Shown: positions 1 through 47,274, counted from the first letter of the stretch. The stretch: 64,000 bases of DNA from Syngnathus acus (GCF_901709675.1 NC_051102.1:2512912-2576911); one strand, 5' to 3'. Made by a program: numbers and translations. The notes: generated by a model from the letters alone, not told the origin.

Positions 1-32347
<32,347 letters not shown>

Positions 32348-32750
32348 CCCCCTGATGGCCGAGTCCCGCTCTGGTTGCTCCTTTGCCGTGCACTGCTCCG
32401 ACGCCCGTTCATTGCGACCAGCCCGGCGGAATAGAAGCGACTTGTATCATTGGTAGCTCTGGCCGGGAACTGCCTTAAAACGTCACAGTTGTGCCAAAAC
32501 ACCGCCTTCGACTGGGGATGATGGGTCCATGCCCCTGCTATGCGCACAGGTTGCAGCGGAGCAATCGCATTTGCTGGGACGACGATGTGGAGAGGAAGAA
32601 AGATGTGGGAATCGGGCGATCAGCTCAAGCCGCCGTGGATCCGATAGATCTACTTTGTTGATGTTGCCATAACCACCCTGCATTGTCAGAAATCACTTTT
32701 ACTGCTACGTCACCACGGGCCCGTCAAATATTAACATCCAAGCAACCCTC
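32348..32750 (-). promoter_or_regulatory. Probable kcnn1 5' UTR / CpG-rich promoter-proximal region
   Basis: The sequence upstream of the long-form ATG is GC- and CpG-rich in its first 250 bp and turns AT-rich beyond about 32.7 kb. Three upstream ATGs (32393, 32547 and 32683) open reading frames out of phase with the channel frame; two overlap the start codon. If transcribed they could lower initiation at 32347. No clear TATA box is visible. The transcription start is not identifiable. Confidence 0.4.
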
Positions 32751-35218
32751 AATGAACCTTTTTAATGGCGCATACACGGTACACTCATTGTTGGTTCACA
32801 TGAGGCAAATGGACAGACAGCTTTATTTATTTTACACGTCATACACAAGGCAACTGAACAAAACAACTCGAGAAACTTTCAAAAGCAAAGCAAAACAGAG
32901 AAAACTAAACCAAAATGACTTCATGAAGATTAACATTTAAAGTTTTAAGTAATAAATTAAAAAACATAAAGCAAAGGGTTGGAAACTAGCTTTCTAAAAT
33001 TACTAATAACCATACAGTTACATTGATTTAAAAATGCTTGGCATGGGAAAAAAAAATTCAATCTGAATTTAAACGCATCTTCACTTCAGTTCATCCATTT
33101 GCAGCATAACTGCTTCACCATGTTTGCTTTTAAGTCTAGAGAACTTAAGTCAGTAATTAAGTCAGTGGCTAAAACAATAATTGTTTCAAATAGAGGATTT
33201 TATTTTTTTTATATATATTTTATTTCACTTTTGCTCCTGGAAATTTTCCTGCAAAACTAGATTTGCAACACGACTATTGAATCCATTAGCCTCACGATGC
33301 AAAATCATAAGTGTCTGAAATCATCATATCGGAGACAGAAACCAACACTTATCAATTATGAGCCTCCTCAAACCAGTCAGAGAGGCATTGCGTAATCTGC
33401 AGTGCGCCAAGTGTGCTTGCCCCCGCACTACGTTTCCACAGAGTCTTTTGCAAAAGATGGAGATTGAAAAATTGCTTATATGGCTTTTCGCTGATCTCTG
33501 TCAATCACATCTGTCCACATCAACATTTGATTGTGCTCTTGATGTATTTTCTTTCACCTTGCCCCATTACCGTGTAGAAATTATTGTAATGACGTGGTCA
33601 CATCGTATATCACACGTTGGCACAAGTCATTCCTAACGCTCGGCCGTATGGGGCACGGAAGGCTCCAAAGACTGCAACGGTGGCACACTTAGCCTTAACA
33701 CAGAGGTCCACTCTGTTTTCTGTCTGCAGGGATCCACAGCCGCATGCCAGGGCCGCATTAGAAACCTGATCATTTTCATTAAGTAATTGGCTGCTGTGAC
33801 CTGTGTGAGTTTCTTGGCAAGATGGAGTTTCATTTGTTAGTTTGGGCAGCAATGTTACTGTTTCCGCATGAATAATTAAACCAACTTTACAACTCCCGGA
33901 CACTCAAATAAACACTCTTTCACTGACTAGCCAAAGCGCACATCTCCTCTGTCTTGCTTATTCCACTCTTTTTTTTTTTTTTCTCACTACTCTAAACTCA
34001 ATCGCCAGCTTTCAGTGTAATAGTTTATTCGCAACTGTGTAAAATTAGCAGTTGTTTTTAAAATTATTGCATGACTGTTTTTACATGGTCTCGCCATACA
34101 TTAGAATTTTATTTTATTTTTTGATTTCCTAGAGTGAATGCGGCTAGAATATATCCACACAATTAACGTGGGAATCGCGCAGTTCCCTTTTAAGCTTTAG
34201 GCCATCGTACACTAATTTGTGCAGTGTGGTTGCCAGATGTCCTTTAAAAACCATCCGTCATTTTACCTTGCCAGCATTAAATGGGTGATTTAACTGGCGT
34301 TACATCTCAGAGCTTGGTGTCTTGCCCAAACTCGTTGACACTGCAAAAGCCTGTTTGGAAATATGAAACTGGAAGGGTCTCTTTTATGATATTCTCTCAA
34401 ACCACCTGATCATCAAAGTGTCATAATATCATTCAGATAAACGTCCGTGTCCCTCCAGTAGTGAACCGCAGTTCAACATTTGTTTGCTTAAGCTGAGTTT
34501 TATCTCACCCGAGTGCACACGGTAATGTAAGTCATATAACGTCCTGTTGCGGTGCCCCAAAGGTCTCGGGTGTTGGCAAAGATGATTTTGCTTTCAGCAG
34601 AGAAAAAAAAAATCGGATATGGTATGCTGCAGGGACAGCGCCGGACCTCCGTTCAATGTTTCAACAGAGTGACATACTGGTTGAGAGTGAGCGAGCGAGA
34701 GAGACGCCATACTGACATGATGCTGCGATGGGAGCGATAAGAGACAAGTCGTGACTCAAACCGGGCTGCTTCATTACGGTGTTGGATGCAGCCGGTGTGA
34801 AATGATACCAAGGGCAGGGTGGAGATGCTTTGTGGGAGATAGGCGCTGCCAGCCACGGTAGCCAGAGAAGCAGGGCTGTGCGCCCATTGCTGGAATTTAT
34901 CTCCAATAGTGAAGATCATTAGTTTGATTTGCTCTGACGACTCAAATGACTAAGCAGCTCCGCCATCTTTCATGAAGCAGCAGCTATTGTGATTTTCCTT
35001 TGGAGAATGCGTGTGTGGGAGGGGGCGGTATTTGGTACATGGGCCTTCAGTGGGGACTTACCCGACTTAATCCATCTCGATAATATCACCACTATCACCT
35101 TGCTATTTAAGAACCAATCAATACCTAATATACAGTACTCCGTAAAAAACACAGCATGTATTTTTGGAGGGCCAAAACAGCAATTTACATTAAAGCACAA
35201 TAAAATACAATAAAATTT

Positions 35219-35265
35219 AAATAAATAAATACATAAATAAATACATAAATAAATAACCAACCAGA
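35219..35265. repeat. AAAT/ACAT-type microsatellite
   Basis: Repeats of AAATAAATACAT. Confidence 0.9.
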
Positions 35266-36160
35266 TATTTATAACAGTGAACCCTTGCATATTTGTGGTT
35301 TGACATGCACAAATTTGCCCAAGCGACTAAAGTATGTTAGACCCATTGTTAGCCGCATTTCTCTATTTGTAGTTAATTTATCCAACACCATCTGAGACGT
35401 TATCTCACCAGTCTTGTGGTCGATGCCTCTTCTGTCTGGGTGTGGCGATGCGAGCCACTCTGAAGCAGCTGCGTGCATAAAAGCACACCTGCTTGTTTTG
35501 ACACAGCCACTGGACCGTCAAGCTCCTTTCACTCGTGATGTCACCACATTACCTAATCAGCAATTTGTACAGGTGTTGAGGTACATGAGTTTACCCTCGT
35601 AATGATATTATGCTTTAGCGTGCTCCGGGAACATGTGACTGATGTGAACATATATCGTACCGTAGCCGTGTGTGTGTATGAGACCACCACACAGTGGCTA
35701 AACTAAAATATGCTAATTAGAAATATAGCGTGGTAAACGCTCGATGCAAAAGTTCAAAGACTCGGCCCGTGTCTCATCATCAGAGCCGTGAACACAAAGG
35801 AGGTGACCGGGTGACCCCCTCCCACTCGACTATCTATATTAAGCACAGCCAAGTAAAAAACAGGGAAGCCCTTTTTGCAAACAGTTAGCACATCTTAGCC
35901 ACTCAATCCACAGCAGCCTTAATAATGTATCATTACATTAGCTCATGCTCATATTGGGTATAATTGCACAGAAAAACAATAAAAGTAAAATAATAAGATC
36001 AAGTAACGAGAGTATTCTATCAGATTTTAAATCATTTTCACAACATTGTGTCTTGCATCATTCTTTGACAGGGCTGAGCAAGCAGGAAGTCGAGATAAAT
36101 TTTAGACCTGCTCACACCATGTCTAAAACCTGCGCAGGTGGCTTCCGACTTAACAATTGA

Positions 36161-36470
36161 CCAGCTCAGTGGCCTAGTGGTAGAGTGTCCACCCTGAGAC
36201 TGGAAGGTTGTGGGTTCAAACCCCGGCCGGGTCATACCAAAGACTATAAAAATGGGACCCATTGCCTCCCTGCTTGGCATTAAGGGTTGGAATTGGGGGG
36301 TTAGATCACCAAATGATTCCCGAGCGCGGCACCGCTGCTGCTCACTGCTCCCCTCTCCCCCAGGGGATGGATCAAAATCACACGGGGATGGGTCAAATGC
36401 AGAGGACAAATTTCACCACACCCAGGTGTGTGTGTGACGATCATTGGGACTTTAACTTTTTTTAACTTTA
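36161..36470 (+). mobile_element. tRNA-derived SINE of a second family
   Basis: The head CTCAGTGGCCTAGTGGTAGA with B box GGTTCAAACC (36213-36222) is tRNA-like. The body has ATACCAAAGACTATAAAAA and ATGGGTCAAATGCAGAGGAC, ending GACGATCATTGGGACTTTAA. Similar sequence is widespread in percomorph fish genomes. It is unrelated in the body to the ATGG-tailed SINE. Confidence 0.85.
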
Positions 36471-38390
36471 AAAAGGCTCCAGTGTGCAACTTGAACATTG
36501 GCTATGATTTCGAGCTGGCTGTGACCGCTCCCACATCGGTGCAGTCCTCCTTCTCACATATTCTCTGGCCTGTCCTCCGAAGCACTAGTCGCAAGAGAAT
36601 AGTAAAGGCCAAATTATTTTACTCGTGAGCACAAAGAAAGAACATGCTGTGCAATACACCCCTTCACCCAATCACAATAATAAACATATTGTGGATTTAT
36701 TAGATACTGTATATATATTCCTTCAAACTACAACCATAATAATAAACACATTTAATGATCATGTCAGTCCGAATGGAATTGTGAAGACGGTGTTTGTGAT
36801 ATGGTTCTAGTATTGAATATAAAGGGAGTTCATAGAATTTAAAATGAACCCAGAAGTCATGCACTGGTGCTGGTGAGTGTGTAAAAATACAAATCCATTT
36901 AAGCTTCAGAAATACAAGAAAAAGGACGTACCTTCTCCGAGATGGGTCCCTCTCTTCGGAAATGACTGAGAGAAAAAAAATCAATAGTCTCAGATAAGAA
37001 CAGTGGCTTCGGCTCTTCTTTTGTCATGTGGAATATGAGGGAATCCACGTGCAGTGTTTCCCCGTCTCATCGTTTCAACCGAGAGTCAACTCGCTTCTCT
37101 TCTCCATTTGTTAGTGTAGCCAATGCACACATCTTGCCTATAAAATGCTGCTTTATCTTTTTTTTGGGTGGTGGTGGTGTGGGGGGGTGCTCCACGCTCA
37201 AATAATTATACGAGTGCATTTAATGTGATTTACAGTCAATCGATATGATTTTTAGAAATATTAGTTGAAGACCATGACGAGAAATCTGCGGTGGTGTGTG
37301 TCCTTCCCTAGAACAAAAAAAAAAAAGCTGTGACAAATCAAGAAAAGCAGCGAATGGATTCGGGGGTGGGGGTATGACCTTGTGTGTGCTGACGTCCCCA
37401 ACCCTTCCTGCCTCCTCCTTTCTCTGAATTGATGCGGGGATCCCTGATGCTATTTTTAGACTAGTGGTGAGCCGCGTGCGTCTGTGCGTGGGTGGAAAAG
37501 AAAAATAGACAAGGAGGAGGAAAGGAGCCGCCGTGGGGTGGAAATAGAAGAAGACGAGATGGAGGGAGGAAAAGAGGAGAGGAGGGGAGAGGAGGGGGTT
37601 CCCATGCCGACTTCATCTGCAGCACACACACACACACGCATTCTCACACACATGCACACACACGTACCCAACTGTGAAAGCTTTGAATCGTGACCAGCCA
37701 AGAAACGCTGAAAGGCTTCGCACAACAATACTGCTTCCTTTCTCCTGGCTTTAATTTAATATGGACACAAATGCTCTGCAGCAATAATAATAATAATGCA
37801 GAGCAAGGATGAGGATGAATGTGGCTTTAGATTTGTCTTGTTTGTAATTCTCCATAGGGGGATTTTTGTGCTGTAATAAAGGGATCAAATGTGCATATGT
37901 GTAGGCAATAATGTTTTTTTTGTATTGACATTTATTTGCAATGCATCTAACAATGTGTAAGGCAACTATCATATAAAACTGATTTGAACAACTGACTGAG
38001 AACAGCACGGCTGATGTGGGATGGTGGAAAAAATAAATAAATGAGAGAATTGCACACGAAGCCCATTTGAAAAAGTGAGTTTTAATCGTCTCTTTTGATT
38101 TGTTTTATTTATTTTTGAGCGTCATCTTTTCATTGACAAAGACTCTCTTCGATAGCCAGCGAATGGCCACAAAATGAAGCTGTAAATCTGAAATGGGGAG
38201 CTAAGTGGAGGGATGCTTGGCTTGCAGGGAGCGGTTTTATTATTTATCACTGGCTGGCTATTTTTAGCTGCGGCTGCCGTGTTGGCGTCAAGGGTTTCCA
38301 GGTGCACGGATGGCAGGTTTCCCCATCACCTGCAGGTCACACGGCGGGGGAAGGCCCAGGCTTAACAAGCACAGGGGTAGCGGGGCAAGA

Positions 38391-38406
38391 GGGGGGGGGG
38401 GGGGGG
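38391..38406. repeat. Poly-G tract
   Basis: 16 consecutive G; potential G-quadruplex. Confidence 0.9.
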
Positions 38407-39366
38407 TCAGAATTGCCCTCCAAAGATCAAATGTAATCTGTGGCGTCATCTGCAACACAGGAGGAATATTACATATTGATATTAGCAATGATGGTCCAAA
38501 GATATAATAATAATAATCATCATCAAAATTATATACATATATATAATTGTGCTGACAAATAATGACAATAACTTGCTTGTGGTAATTTCAGATAAAACAT
38601 GTTGTCAAATATCAGACTTGACAGGTTAGCAATATTTTGGCCACAGTAGCTTCGGAGTAAAGTAATTACCCGATCGCATACGCACTTAGTCTCATCGCAG
38701 TACGTATTACTTTCTTCTGAGAAAGGTCCACAAACAATGATTACGTTTTCACAATGGATACATTTGACCTCTACGAGGCAAAAAAAAGACAAACATTGCC
38801 AAAAGGTTGTTTTAAACACACGAGTTAATTTGTTTCTCCTCCTAAATGGGGAGGAAGGTATAGCAGGGGAATCAAGAGAAAGGCTTGGAGTGCAAAAGAT
38901 AAAAAATGCGAACAAAGGAGGAGTCTGATGCGGGGAAGGACACAAACAGCCTTGTCTGATTGAGTGGGAGACAGTGGAGGAAGGGGCGGGGGGGTGATGA
39001 GGGGGGGCTGGCTAGGTAGAGGGCGCACAGGGAGACAGAGTGCATTAGAAATGATTGCGGAGCAGTGATAGAAGGAGCGTGATGGTGGATGGGCTAAATT
39101 CTGATGTTCTGGCTGATAATGCTGCCTTGTGTCCTAATGAAAAAATCCAGATGCTATCTCTTTCTCTCTCGCTCTTCGGAAAATGCCAAACGTCCTTCTC
39201 TTCTCCTCTCTTCTCTTCTACTCCTCCTTGGTGCCACTCTCTTTGCTCTTGAGGGCCCTGTTGGCCGGGGGGGGATTAAGTTTAGCTTCTCCTTACAGCC
39301 AAAGTGTCCTCAAAATGTTGACAGGCTGCAGGCCCAATCATCCACTTTCTGGCCTGACCATGTCCG

Positions 39367-39367
39367 C

Positions 39368-39418
<51 letters not shown>

Positions 39419-39428
39419 TTGTCTGTCT
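39367..39428. repeat. CTGT tetranucleotide microsatellite
   Basis: About 15 CTGT units with TTTG variants at the right end. Confidence 0.95.
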
Positions 39429-41173
39429 GCTTCTGAGTAGCTGCTTGTAATAATTGGATTGACCGTGTACTGTATTTTGTTCCGGTTCTTTTTTTGGGGG
39501 GTCTTCAGTTCTCTCACTCAGAAATTTGGTGGGGAAAAAGTGCCTGTAATTGCTGTAATTATTTTACAGAAAATAATCAAATTGTTTAGCAGGAAAGGGA
39601 TATTTTTTGTTTTGTGCCACAAAAAAAAAAAAATGCGGTGGACCGTAACTTGCTCCTGAACCTCGAGTTGGACACCTTAAGTCTAGCTGCTTGTAAACGT
39701 CTATTTTGCTGGACATCTTGGCTTGCTTGCTGGTAGCTCCTCAAACCTGCTGACTTCAGCTTTAGACATTGAAAACGTCGAGATTGAAGCGGCCGTCAGA
39801 AGAAGCAAGTGCAAACTTTATGAGGCTAATTAAAAAGGAAGCCATAGGAAACACTGACAGTCAAAGTCCTAATTAAGGAATTAATGCGGTATACATAGTT
39901 TTCGTTTGTACTCATCGCCGAGATGTCATTGCATGTTGGGAAAGTGCAGCTCTTACTCATAGATGACGTCAGTTTAATTCTCTTTAATGGAGGGACACGG
40001 TTTTAACCTTTCGTCACGCACAATGACTATTCATTTTAATCTTTCTTTTCCAGGGGTTTCAGGGAAGTCACTGGAAGTCGACTGCAATCAGTAAAATTGA
40101 CTCTTTGCCACATTTCATAATCGAGAACCACAAGTTATTGTCCTGACATTTTTATTACATCAGAATCCTATTTTCATGGCCAGTATGAGACTCACGCACA
40201 GTGCAGTTTAACTGTGCAAAAATGGAGACCCGACGTCCAATTTCATCTGTCCCCAAGTTGTCTGTTATTTTTATACATTGACCAAGTCAGAGAGTAAGTA
40301 TAGTTTTGAACTTTTTTTTTTAAGAAGTCTGTCTGGATCCAAACGCACAGCAAGTAGCTTTCGGTCTACTGAAGAGGAGAAGCTTCCTGCCATCACTGCA
40401 CGGGCTTGATGTTTGTTTGTTGGTAATGGGCCAGACAGATGCTTGCCATCAGTCCGCAGTGTCCTCGATGTGTCACTAACGGACTATTTTCCCCCTGGTG
40501 CCGCCTCGCTTTAAAATGTGTCATTTTATTGTTCTGATTTCTCTCTCCTACCACCCCTAGGGAGTAGAATATGATTTCACAGAACATTAAGTGGATGGGA
40601 TCTAAGGGAATAGCAATGGTGGCGATGGTGGTGGAGAACGGGGATCTGGCCTAATTAAGTAGTTCTCCACCTTCAGCCATCCTCCTTCCTCCCATGTTTC
40701 CTGATAGCTTAGCAACTTTCTCCGTGGAGTGTGAAGGGCAAAGACGACTCATAATCCTTGTGAGTTTAGGAGAAAGAAAAATTGTTTGTGGTGTCGTCGC
40801 CTGTGCATCCATGCAAGGATGCTTGTGCAACCTTTATTTGTTTAGTCAAAGCTCCAAATATTTTATACATATTTTGGCTTGTGCATTCATTATTGCTTTA
40901 TGTCAAAATAGTGTGGATAGAACATTAACATGGGAAAATTAAAAACTATACTTATACATAATGATTCAATTTAAATGTATTGTACATAAAACTTGAATTA
41001 AATTTGTACCAAACGAAAAACAGATTAAATGCAATTTTTGTACCTCAATTAAATTCAATCGAACTTTATAAATATACTGTACAGGATTTAAAAAAAATGA
41101 AAAAGAACAAAAACTCAAGCCATTGCAACATTGTACACAATTTTAACATTTCATTCAGTGATTCTTTCTCATA

Positions 41174-41187
41174 CCACTAGAGGGCAC
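41174..41187 (+). promoter_or_regulatory. CTCF-like motif
   Basis: CCACTAGAGGGCAC agrees at all positions with the core CCASYAGRKGGCRS. Occupancy is unknown. Confidence 0.5.
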
Positions 41188-41595
41188 CTGCATACCGCTA
41201 CAACTCAATGCTGTCCAGTAAATGTGTCATTTAGATGACGGATGACTGTGAGTGTTGGTGTCACCATGACAAAGGTACGAAATAGGTTGGGGGAACAAGG
41301 GGGTGTTCGCTGGGACATCTCATGTCCTCTCCGGCATGTCAGGCGCAGGGCTCGGGCAAGCGTACGGTGATTGATGGCAGAGCCAAGATAACATCTCATC
41401 GGAGCGCGATACACAAGGGTGCCGAGCAGCATGGTGATGGACGAGTCTATAGACACTACATAAAAATCGAACCCCGCATATATAACACATTCCCTGTTCC
41501 CTTTCTCAACTTGTAATGTATAGTGATAGAAATTTGTTTTGCAGTCCATTGCTGCAGACAGTGATGGATGCCAAAATGAAGGAGCGCAAGATTCA

Positions 41596-41727
<132 letters not shown>

Positions 41728-42578
41728 GCAGACATATTATGGAAATGTTTTCCTAGTATTCCATATTTTCAAACAATGCTTTTGCCACTTATCGATTTAC
41801 ACAACAGATGTAAATATAAAGTCGTCAGTTTCGACTTGGCGGACATTGTGTGGATAAAGCCAGTGTTTTTACCATCTACCATTTACAATCTACCATCCAC
41901 ATCCATCCAGATGTTAGAGACTGTTAAGAGAGTGGACAAACGGTGAAGGTCCTCCACATTATCAATCATGTACTGTAGCACAAAAGATCCCATCAAGGCA
42001 ATCCATATTGGCCGCGAGACTCACATGCACGGTCGCGTGACCCGTCATCACATCATACAACACATGTCCCTTGTGTACTTTTGTTGCACAACACAATGCA
42101 GTGTTTTCTTAAGCAAATTAACCAGTAACTATTGATATATTTATGGTGCTGAACCCCCACAGCCTCCTCACACATGCCATCCCCATGTGTTTCCTCAAGA
42201 AGCCTTGTTAGTGTGACCTGGCATACCTGCATGTGCACACAACACCGACCACCTCAGCACATTGTTAGCCTATCAAACTGACTTGTCGTCACGAATCTCT
42301 CAGTAGCTGATGAATATTGGATAGGAGTGGATAATACCTCGATGGAGGAGGCCTCCCCTCATCAAGGCAAGCAAGGCTGCATACTCAGCAAGTCAAGCGC
42401 TGCCCACTGAGACCAATTCCAGGCCGTGGAAAAAACTCCCCTGCAGTAATGAACGAGATGCTGTGGAATTTGTTGATTTCATGTGCCATGTGCAAGAGGT
42501 CAAAATCCAGGGGACAGCGAGACCGTATAAAACAGTAAAAAAAAAAAATTATATATATATATATACGTATATATAACT

Positions 42579-42946
42579 GGGCGGCTCGGTCGCGCACTGG
42601 GTAGCACGTGCATCTCACAGTTAGGAGGGTGCGGGTTCGATTCCACCTCCGGCCCTCCCTGTGTGGAGTTTGCATGTTCTCCCCGGGCCCGTGTGGGTTT
42701 TCTCCGGGCACTCCGGTTTCCTCCCACATCCCAAAAACATGCTTGGTAGGCCGATTGAAGACTCCAAATTGTCCCTAGGTGTGAGTGCGAGTGCAAATGG
42801 TTGTTTGTCTCTGTGTGCCCTGCGATTGGCTGGCAACCGGTTCAGGGTGTCCCCCGCCTAATGCCCGATGACGGCTGGGATAGGCTACAGCACACCCGCG
42901 ACCCCCGTGGGGACTAGGCGGTTCAGAAAATGGATGGATGGATATA
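42579..42946 (+). mobile_element. tRNA-derived SINE, copy 2 (most complete head)
   Basis: Begins GGGCGGCTCGGTCGCGCACT and carries the same GGTTCGATTCC B box, body and GGATGGATGG tail as copy 1. Both flanks read TATATATAACT, probably the target duplication, though the locus is TA-rich. Confidence 0.85.
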
Positions 42947-42977
42947 GTATATATATAACTAAAGAAATATACATAAA

Positions 42978-43008
<31 letters not shown>

Positions 43009-43023
43009 ATTTTTATTTCCCTA

Positions 43024-43025
<2 letters not shown>

Positions 43026-43083
<58 letters not shown>
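43026..43083. repeat. (TA)n microsatellite
   Basis: About 28 TA units; further TA tracts at 42549-42576 and 42977-42993. Confidence 0.95.
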
Positions 43084-43085
<2 letters not shown>

Positions 43086-44073
43086 AATGTTAATTTAGCA
43101 AGGAACACTGTATGAGTGTATGGGAATCATTCTCATCTCCATCTGGCTCCATAAACCCACAATTGAATCTTAAACCACTTCCCTTTCATCATCACTTGCA
43201 GTCGATTGTAATTCCAAAAAGGTTAGAGAAGGATTTCCCAGCTTGTGTGTTACCTGTTTTCATCGCAGGAACATAATCCATGCATGTGTGGGGATAAATC
43301 AAAGAATACGGAATAACGAAATCGTAAAGGTGTCCAATGACAGTTTAAGAGCTTCTCGCTCAATTTTCAAAGGCCCAATGTGAGAAAGCCTTCGCATTAA
43401 ATTGAAATAAATGTGACAAGTTAGATGACTGTAAAACTCAGCATGGTTTCCATCTTTAATGCTTGTGTTCAAAATGTAAAACAAATTTTAAATTCCCTTT
43501 ACTGAACAAGCAACAGATTGTTTCAAATGTCTTTGTTGAAATTTTGAATAATAAATGCAATAATTTCTCATTGCATCTTTTCAAGCTACAACACTTAGAT
43601 GTGGTTGTAACAATGTTCCCATTATGTCAAGCCAGTCCTTTTTTAGACATCCACTTAAGCTCCTGCGAGGAGCATTGAATAAGCACAGCTGAACAGATAT
43701 GTACATGTATTATTTATTTTTAACACTGTGATTGAACCTTTTTTTTTTTTGGTATAGTTTCTTCAATCAAGCTAGAAAACCTGTCAATATTTGTTCATTC
43801 AAAGGACACTGAAAATTAAATTTGACATTTGCAAATCATGATCCATGCCACACAGTTGTGATTTACAGTGTTTGAGATGGGATTTAGCACAGATGTTCAT
43901 ATCGATTGTATTCATATTCTCGCACTCAAAGACAAACCTCGATTGTAAATAGGAAAAAGATTGTCCCCACCTCATTTGCATCTCAAAAGATCTTCCCAAC
44001 AGATGGCCTTCGATTGCATTCAAGCCTTGGCTCAAGTTCAGCGTGTGATGCGGGAAGTGCTGTCCGCTATATA

Positions 44074-44628
44074 CTGTATTGGCCCGAATATAAGACGATG
44101 TTTTTTGCATTGAAATAAGACTGAAAAAGTGGGGGTCGTCTTACATTCGGGATCTAGACATTATACCCATTTACAACGCTAGATGGCGCCAGATATCTTT
44201 AAAGCGAATGCTGAACTTAACTCCCCAGGCCAAAGCGAACACCTGTCACGAAGAAGAAAAAGAAAAATAGAGGTAGCACGAAGAAGAAAAAGAAAAAATA
44301 GCGGTAAGAAAGAACAGAGAAGAAAATAAGAGAAAAGATAACAGAAAATGGAAAAACCAGAAGCCATTCATTTACAAATGTGATTGCACTTTAGTTCACA
44401 TATTTAAATGTTCAGATATTAAGATGTGATAGACAGTTGTTGCATGATTTGAATGAGGCAAAATAACATGCTTTTTCTCTCCAATTTATTGTTATAATCA
44501 TTTGTTTCAGACGTACTGTAATTATTTTCTGTATAAAAATTTAATTTGGTGTTCAAAAAGTCTTTTTTCAAACTTGAGTCTTGAAAAAGTCTTATAATCA
44601 GGGTCGTCTTATATTCGGGCCAATACGG
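44074..44628. mobile_element. TA-flanked TIR element, CCGTATTGGCCCG family, copy 2 (555 bp)
   Basis: Same orientation and sequence as the element at 23423, with TA at 44072-44073 and 44629-44630. The left end is CTG instead of CCG. It lacks the internal duplication of copy 1 and has a small deletion near 44590. Confidence 0.88.
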
Positions 44629-45446
44629 TACATCAGCTCATGAGTTATTATTTTTTAAAAAGTGGTTAACATTTGGCTTTGTAATTTGAGAGCAATAATG
44701 TAGGAGCACAAAATGGAAATGTTTTTATGTTTACCATAGTAATAATAATCAACTCTTGTAAAATAATCTAAAACTATTATGACTAATAATTACTTCTGGG
44801 CAATCCTAACAAATGTATCCGGGGCCCATTTCGGGAGAGTCTGTGGGAGGTACAGATGCTGCTTTAAAAGTCATCAAATGACCCATAATACAATTTCATG
44901 CATTTCTTCAGGTGAACATTGGTGTCACACAGAGTCCGCCCACCGAGGATCTTTATCGCACCTAAATTGAATTTGATATTCTCGTATTGCGCCAAAGATG
45001 GTGTAGCAATGACATTGAGAGACCCTCACCGCAAGCAAGCCGTGATCATTTCAAATCATTCCGATGCTCATTAACCTGGCGTTCTCCAGGCCTCGCACGT
45101 CACCTTGTCACCTTGCGGGTTGATGGAGCCTCCGCATTTGGTATTGATGAGTGCCACTGGATAGGATGACAGCGCAAAATGAAACCAGAGTCTTCGTCGA
45201 AGGGGGGGTGGGGGTGCTGACAGTGGCGGCGGTGTGATTTAGCATTTGAACATTATCATTTAACAAGACAGGCCTGGTAAACACACGCTGTGGACGGCAG
45301 ATTCCAAAAGGGCGGAAAGAAGGAGAGTGAAACTTAATTCTGCTTGGAAAGAGATGGAAAGAAGGGTGAGGGGGTGTTTAGGAAGTGGATAAAGGTTGAG
45401 GGCAATTTTCTTTAGTTTAGGGTTCTGTGGGTGAAAAAGGGGTCAC

Positions 45447-45478
45447 TTTTTATTTTTATTTTTATTTTTATTTTTATT
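45447..45478. repeat. TTTTTA microsatellite
   Basis: Five TTTTTA-type units. Confidence 0.9.
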
Positions 45479-47084
45479 CACCATGTTGGTTTACAATAAA
45501 AAAGGTATCTACCTGAACACACACACACACACACATGAAATGCATTCAGTTTCAACCCATCCGGAAATCAATGCACCTCATTCTTTTTTCATCGCGCACT
45601 GGGGTGAGCTGGATAACTGCAAGTTACACAAGCAGCTTCGCTTTGATGAGGTGAGGTGTACTGAGTGGATGGACATGTCAATACACACACACACAGACAC
45701 ACACACACTTCCCATAGATGAACCCACCTGATAAGGGCGACAAGCAAGCCAAAGGAACATCTAATCTTAAGCGTGCTACTCCCAGTGACATGGTCAGATG
45801 GGGTGTCATTGAAACTGTGTGCCTCCATTCAGGGAGCTTTGGACAACGTTACATCAGCAAGCAGCACGTGGACTGTATGTGTCGAGAGGAAAAGAAGCAA
45901 GTGTTGGCCACGAGGGGAACAGAAATCATGTCGGTGTTACACACCCATGTAACATAAATTGTGAGAAGTGGGGGAACACATAACACCAACAGGACAAAAA
46001 AAGAGAAAATTATTTATTTACTGACGTTTGATAATGATCTCATATATAAAAAAAAACTAAAACTAATAATAAAACCAATCAAATTTAAACTAAAATTTAA
46101 AAAAAGATCCAAAACCTAATAAATACCAAACTGCTCTAAATTAATTAAAAGAAAATTAAAAAATTAAAAATGCAATATTATAACACGTTCCGCTAATTTA
46201 TTGACCTGTTTAATAAAGAGGCCCACAGATTTAACCTGCAAAAAATTAATAATTAAAAATACTCCAGAAAATTAAAGTTGCTCCTCAAATGAATTTATTG
46301 CTTCACAGAAATGCTCCACACACAAAAAAAATATCTATATTTTAACACAAATACAAATCAGATTGAAAGTGTGTTTGACTGCAGAAATTCGTACAACGTT
46401 CATCTAATGACAAATGTATAGAGTGTCCCTGTTCTGTCGTCCTCTGCAGCTGATGCAATTGGTACGCTGAGACTTTCTGACTGCAGAAAAGTAGCCCGCA
46501 GTCGCTTTCAGCAGCAGCTGCCGCCACACTGTCGTGTACCAGCTCGGCTCTATTAGTTCAGCCTCGCCGCCTCCCTGTGGCCCCTGGCTTGTGACAAAGT
46601 GATAGTTAATGCTTCTGTATGTGTTGCCCGCTGCACATGCTTCACTTCTTTGCTTGGATACAATCAGCATATGCAATCGTATGCACGGGGAAGAAAGGTG
46701 GTGGGACGTAAACAGTCAAATGCAAATGAGAGCTCGATATATAATATAAAGGATGCTTTATGGCGACACAAGAAGCGTGATGGTGACATGACAACACCAA
46801 ACAGTGACCGTCCAGTGATCCTCTCTCTGCAATCTGAACCATGGGATCACTTTTTCCACCGCTCGACGTAATGCATCCCTCTCATAAAAATAGTGAGGGA
46901 AGTCAGACGGCATTGCTGTAATCCAAATTTGCATCGGATTGTTGTTTATGAGGCCAATTTGCGTTAGATTATTTTACTTGAAGGCTCACTGTTGTCAGCT
47001 ATAATTATAACCCTACTTAGAAAGCCTAGATTTAGTTTGAAGCCCTACTTTGAAACTTTAACGCCATTTTAACACACCCTCTGA

Positions 47085-47274
47085 TAACTATGATGTGGCT
47101 TGTGTTGAGAATTTACGAATTACATTCAAACTAATGTTAAAATGGAGGCAGCACAGACTTGCCATCTTTTAAGGTAGAAAAAAATGAAATGATTTATTTT
47201 GGTCTTATTGTTTTTATATCACAAAAAAATTGGCATTTGAACTTGGGTGTGTAGACTTTTTATATCCACTGTAT
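47085..47274 (-). mobile_element. Tc1-like element fragment with one terminus
   Basis: The right end GGTGTGTAGACTTTTTATAT followed by CCACTGTA is a recognisable fish Tc1-type terminal sequence. The left part (GTGGCTTGTGTTGAGAATTT, TCAAACTAATGTTAAAATGG) is shared with the copy at 61724-61900. No transposase remains. Confidence 0.65.
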